64,000 nucleotides of DNA from positions 1,302,001 to 1,366,000 of the forward strand of contig NZ_JAOTIK010000001.1 of NCBI RefSeq assembly GCF_030116705.1. The letters are read 5' to 3'. The first letter of the stretch is position 1, and each line of letters opens with the position of its first letter. The position numbers and the translations under genes were made by a program. The notes beneath the pieces were generated by a model, which saw only the letters and a list, made by a program, of their open reading frames with translations, was not told the origin of the DNA and made no database searches. The DNA is from Streptomyces sp. ML-6 (GTDB taxonomy: Bacteria > Actinomycetota > Actinomycetes > Streptomycetales > Streptomycetaceae). Below, piece after piece: positions 62,090 through 64,000 of the stretch.

Positions 62090-63418
62090 ATGCCCGTACG
62101 CACCCCCGCAGCCCCCTCCGCTCCCTCTGTTCCCTCTGTTCCCTCTGTCCCCTCCGCTCCTTCCCTCCCTTCCGTCATGCCCGTCGTCGGGGACCGTGCC
62201 TCCCAGCTCGACATCGCCGACGAACTGACGGCCCTGCTGAGCGAGACCACCACCGAACCCCGCGCCGACAGCCGGCTGGAGGCCCTGACCCTGGCCGTGG
62301 CCGCCGATCTGCCCGTGCTCCTGTGGGGTCAGCCCGGCATCGGCAAGACCGCCGCCCTCACCCGGCTCGCCGAGTCCCTGGACCTTCCGCTGACCACGGT
62401 CATCGCCAGCGTGCACGAGCCGTCCGACTTCTCGGGGCTGCCCGTCGTCGGGGACGATCCCGCGGAACAGGGTGTCCCGATGGCGCCGCCGGACTGGGCG
62501 GTGCGCCTGGTCAGGGCCGGCCGGGGGCTGCTGTTCCTGGACGAACTGTCCACCGCGCCCCCGGCCGTCCAGGCCGCCCTGCTCCGCCTCGTGCTGGAAC
62601 GGCGGGTCGGCGCCCTGCGACTGCCTTCCGGGGTACGGATCGTGGCCGCGGCCAATCCGCGTTCCTCGGCGGCCGACGGCTGGGAGCTGAGCCCGCCGCT
62701 GGCCAACCGGTTCGTGCACCTCCAGTGGACGCACGACCACGAGGTGGTGGTGCGCGGCCTCGGCGGGACCTGGCCCCGGGCGACGCTGCCGCGGCTCGAC
62801 CCCGGGCGGCTGTCGCAGGCCGTGGACTTCGCCCGTCGCGCGGTGTGCGGGCTCCTCACCGCCCGTCCCGCGCTCGTGCACCGGCTGCCCAGTGGCGAGA
62901 CGCACCGGGGCGGGGCCTGGCCGTCGCCCCGCAGCTGGGACATGACCCTGCGTCTGATCGCGTTCGCGACCGCGGCCGACTCCTCCAGGGACGCGCTCTC
63001 CCTGCTGGTCAGGGGCACCGTGGGGGACGGTCCGGGGCTGGAGCTGCTGGCGGCCCTGGACCGGATGGACCTGCCGGACCCCGAGACGCTCCTCGCCGAC
63101 CCGGCGGGGGCCGAGCTGCCCGAACGGGGGGACCTGCGCCAGGCCGCGCTCGACGGCGCGGTGGCGGCGGTCCGCAACCGCCCGGACAAGTCCCGCTGGG
63201 ACGCGGCGTGGGCGCTCCTGGTCCGGGCGCTGGAGGACGGGGCCCCGGACGTGGTGGTCGTCCCCGCGACCACGCTCGCCTCGTTGCGCCAGGAGGACTG
63301 GGACGTTCCGGAGTCGATCGAACGGCTCGCCGGAGTGGTCTCCCTGTCCCGCCGGGCGGACCGGGCGGCGGCGCGGACGGCGGACCGGGCCGCGGCAGCC
63401 GCGAAGGCCGGCCGATGA
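62090..63418 (+). CDS. MoxR-family AAA+ ATPase
   Basis: A 442-residue MoxR-type ATPase. Walker A WGQPGIGKTAALT near 82, Walker B LLFLDELSTAP near 145, sensor RIVAAANPRSSA near 182 and arginine finger region PLANRFVHLQW near 200 are visible. MoxR ATPases usually assist insertion of metals or assembly of partner proteins with VWA domains. The first 35 residues are a Pro/Ser/Val repeat (SAPSVPSVPSVPSAP) from short DNA repeats. AAGGTGATCAGCC precedes the ATG. It overlaps the next gene by four bases (ATGA), so they act together. Confidence 0.88.
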   Translation: MPVRTPAAPSAPSVPSVPSVPSAPSLPSVMPVVGDRASQLDIADELTALLSETTTEPRADSRLEALTLAVAADLPVLLWGQPGIGKTAALTRLAESLDLPLTTVIASVHEPSDFSGLPVVGDDPAEQGVPMAPPDWAVRLVRAGRGLLFLDELSTAPPAVQAALLRLVLERRVGALRLPSGVRIVAAANPRSSAADGWELSPPLANRFVHLQWTHDHEVVVRGLGGTWPRATLPRLDPGRLSQAVDFARRAVCGLLTARPALVHRLPSGETHRGGAWPSPRSWDMTLRLIAFATAADSSRDALSLLVRGTVGDGPGLELLAALDRMDLPDPETLLADPAGAELPERGDLRQAALDGAVAAVRNRPDKSRWDAAWALLVRALEDGAPDVVVVPATTLASLRQEDWDVPESIERLAGVVSLSRRADRAAARTADRAAAAAKAGR

Positions 63419-64000
63419 CCCCGGACGAACCGATGACCCGGAACGAACCAATGCCTCCGGACGAGCCGATGCCCCGGGACGCACCCCCGGCCCCGGACGG
63501 GCACGGAACACCGGACGGGCCCGGGGCGCTGGACCTCGACAAGCTCTTCGCCGCCCGGCTGCAGGCCGTCCGGGTCCGCCCCTACCTGGCGACGGCCCTG
63601 TTCGCCCTGCGGGTCGTGGAGTCGCGGCGGGTGCCGACGATGGCCGTCGACCGGCACTGGCGGTGCTACGTCTCGCCCGGCTTCGTGGACCGGACCCCGG
63701 TGGAGGAACTGGCCGGGGTATGGGTGCACGAGGTGTCGCACCTGCTGCGCGACCACCACGGGCGCGGCGACCGGGTGGCCCGGGAACGCGGGCTGACCGG
63801 CCCCGGGGAGCGGCTGCGGATGAACATCGCCGCCGACTGCGAGATCAACGACGACGTGTTCGGGGAAGGGCTGACGCGGCCGGAGGGCGCCGTCGATCCG
63901 GAGATCCTGGGGCTCCCCCCGGGGCAGCTCATGGAGGACTACCTGCGCCAGTTCCGGCTCGGGTCGCATCTGGGGGACCTCGCCTGGCTGGACTGCGGCA
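63415..64000 (+). CDS. Putative metallopeptidase/VWA-like partner of MoxR (partial)
   Basis: Only the first 195 codons are in the window. After a repetitive start (MTPDEPMTRNEPMPPDEPMP) comes LDKLFAARLQAVRVRPYLAT, and an HExxH zinc motif in VWVHEVSHLLRDHHG near residue 107, followed by NIAADCEINDD, the pattern of the DUF2201 N-terminal putative metallopeptidase domain. In related proteins a von Willebrand-type domain follows. The ATG overlaps the MoxR stop (ATGA). The likely job is to work with the MoxR ATPase; the metal and substrate are unknown. Confidence 0.75.
   Translation, partial: MTPDEPMTRNEPMPPDEPMPRDAPPAPDGHGTPDGPGALDLDKLFAARLQAVRVRPYLATALFALRVVESRRVPTMAVDRHWRCYVSPGFVDRTPVEELAGVWVHEVSHLLRDHHGRGDRVARERGLTGPGERLRMNIAADCEINDDVFGEGLTRPEGAVDPEILGLPPGQLMEDYLRQFRLGSHLGDLAWLDCG

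Overview
The window is very GC-rich, with codon third positions almost always G or C, GTG starts and many four-base stop/start overlaps. Together with mycothiol-dependent formaldehyde oxidation, a NamZ-type muramidase, many TetR/GntR regulators and several secreted hydrolases, this points to a Streptomyces chromosome (or a very close relative). From memory, the gene order (gluconate genes, soxR, the ADH/ALDH pair, hmgA) resembles the core region around SCO1680-SCO1725 of S. coelicolor; I could not check this. I see no rRNA, tRNA, CRISPR array, insertion sequence or prophage, and no gene-free gap above 300 bases.

Layout. 1-6.2 kb: mycothiol-dependent formaldehyde oxidation, a phenoxazinone-synthase-like multicopper oxidase, and a gluconate locus (repressor divergent from kinase and permease). 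6.5-13.7 kb: ASCH protein, flavoprotein, DMT transporter, a short SDR remnant, NUDIX, a DUF202 pair, a quinone-oxidoreductase-like protein and glucarate dehydratase. 13.8-24.5 kb: a phosphotransferase/acyl-CoA dehydrogenase pair, a 1607-residue HEAT-repeat protein, LysR/DUF1203, TetR, an acyl-CoA synthetase remnant and an SDR. 24.7-29 kb: NamZ and a secreted penicillin-acylase-family hydrolase. 29-36.9 kb: SoxR, MaoC, two TetR genes, an acyl-CoA dehydrogenase, ArsR plus DMT transporter, and PPK2. 37-42.2 kb: ADH, ALDH, ABC exporter and TetR. 42.3-46.6 kb: a three-gene envelope module (beta-helix protein, cupredoxin-like lipoprotein, polytopic membrane protein). 46.7-51.5 kb: homogentisate dioxygenase with a GntR, then a TetR divergent from a drug-type ABC exporter. 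51.7-64 kb: SGNH lipase, AAA ATPase, YtrA-type GntR, GNAT, DUF402, a methyltransferase-NUDIX-VOC fusion, an alpha/beta lipase, a DUF3533-like membrane protein and a module of unknown protein, MoxR ATPase and HExxH protein that runs off the end.

How it fits together. Short palindromic sequences tie separated genes into small regulons. A 16-base motif (13796, 24537) links the phosphotransferase/ACAD pair with the SDR, next to a TetR. A second (30514, 31832) links maoC with its TetR. A third (33474, 39593) links an ACAD/TetR pair with the ALDH-ADH pair. The first regulon has the parts of a levulinate-type 4-hydroxyacyl-CoA route: kinase, ACAD, SDR, plus the frameshifted tail of an acyl-CoA synthetase. 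The other main leads are the His-rich three-gene envelope module, the methyltransferase-NUDIX-VOC fusion, two gene remnants, and tandem duplications clustered at gene ends.
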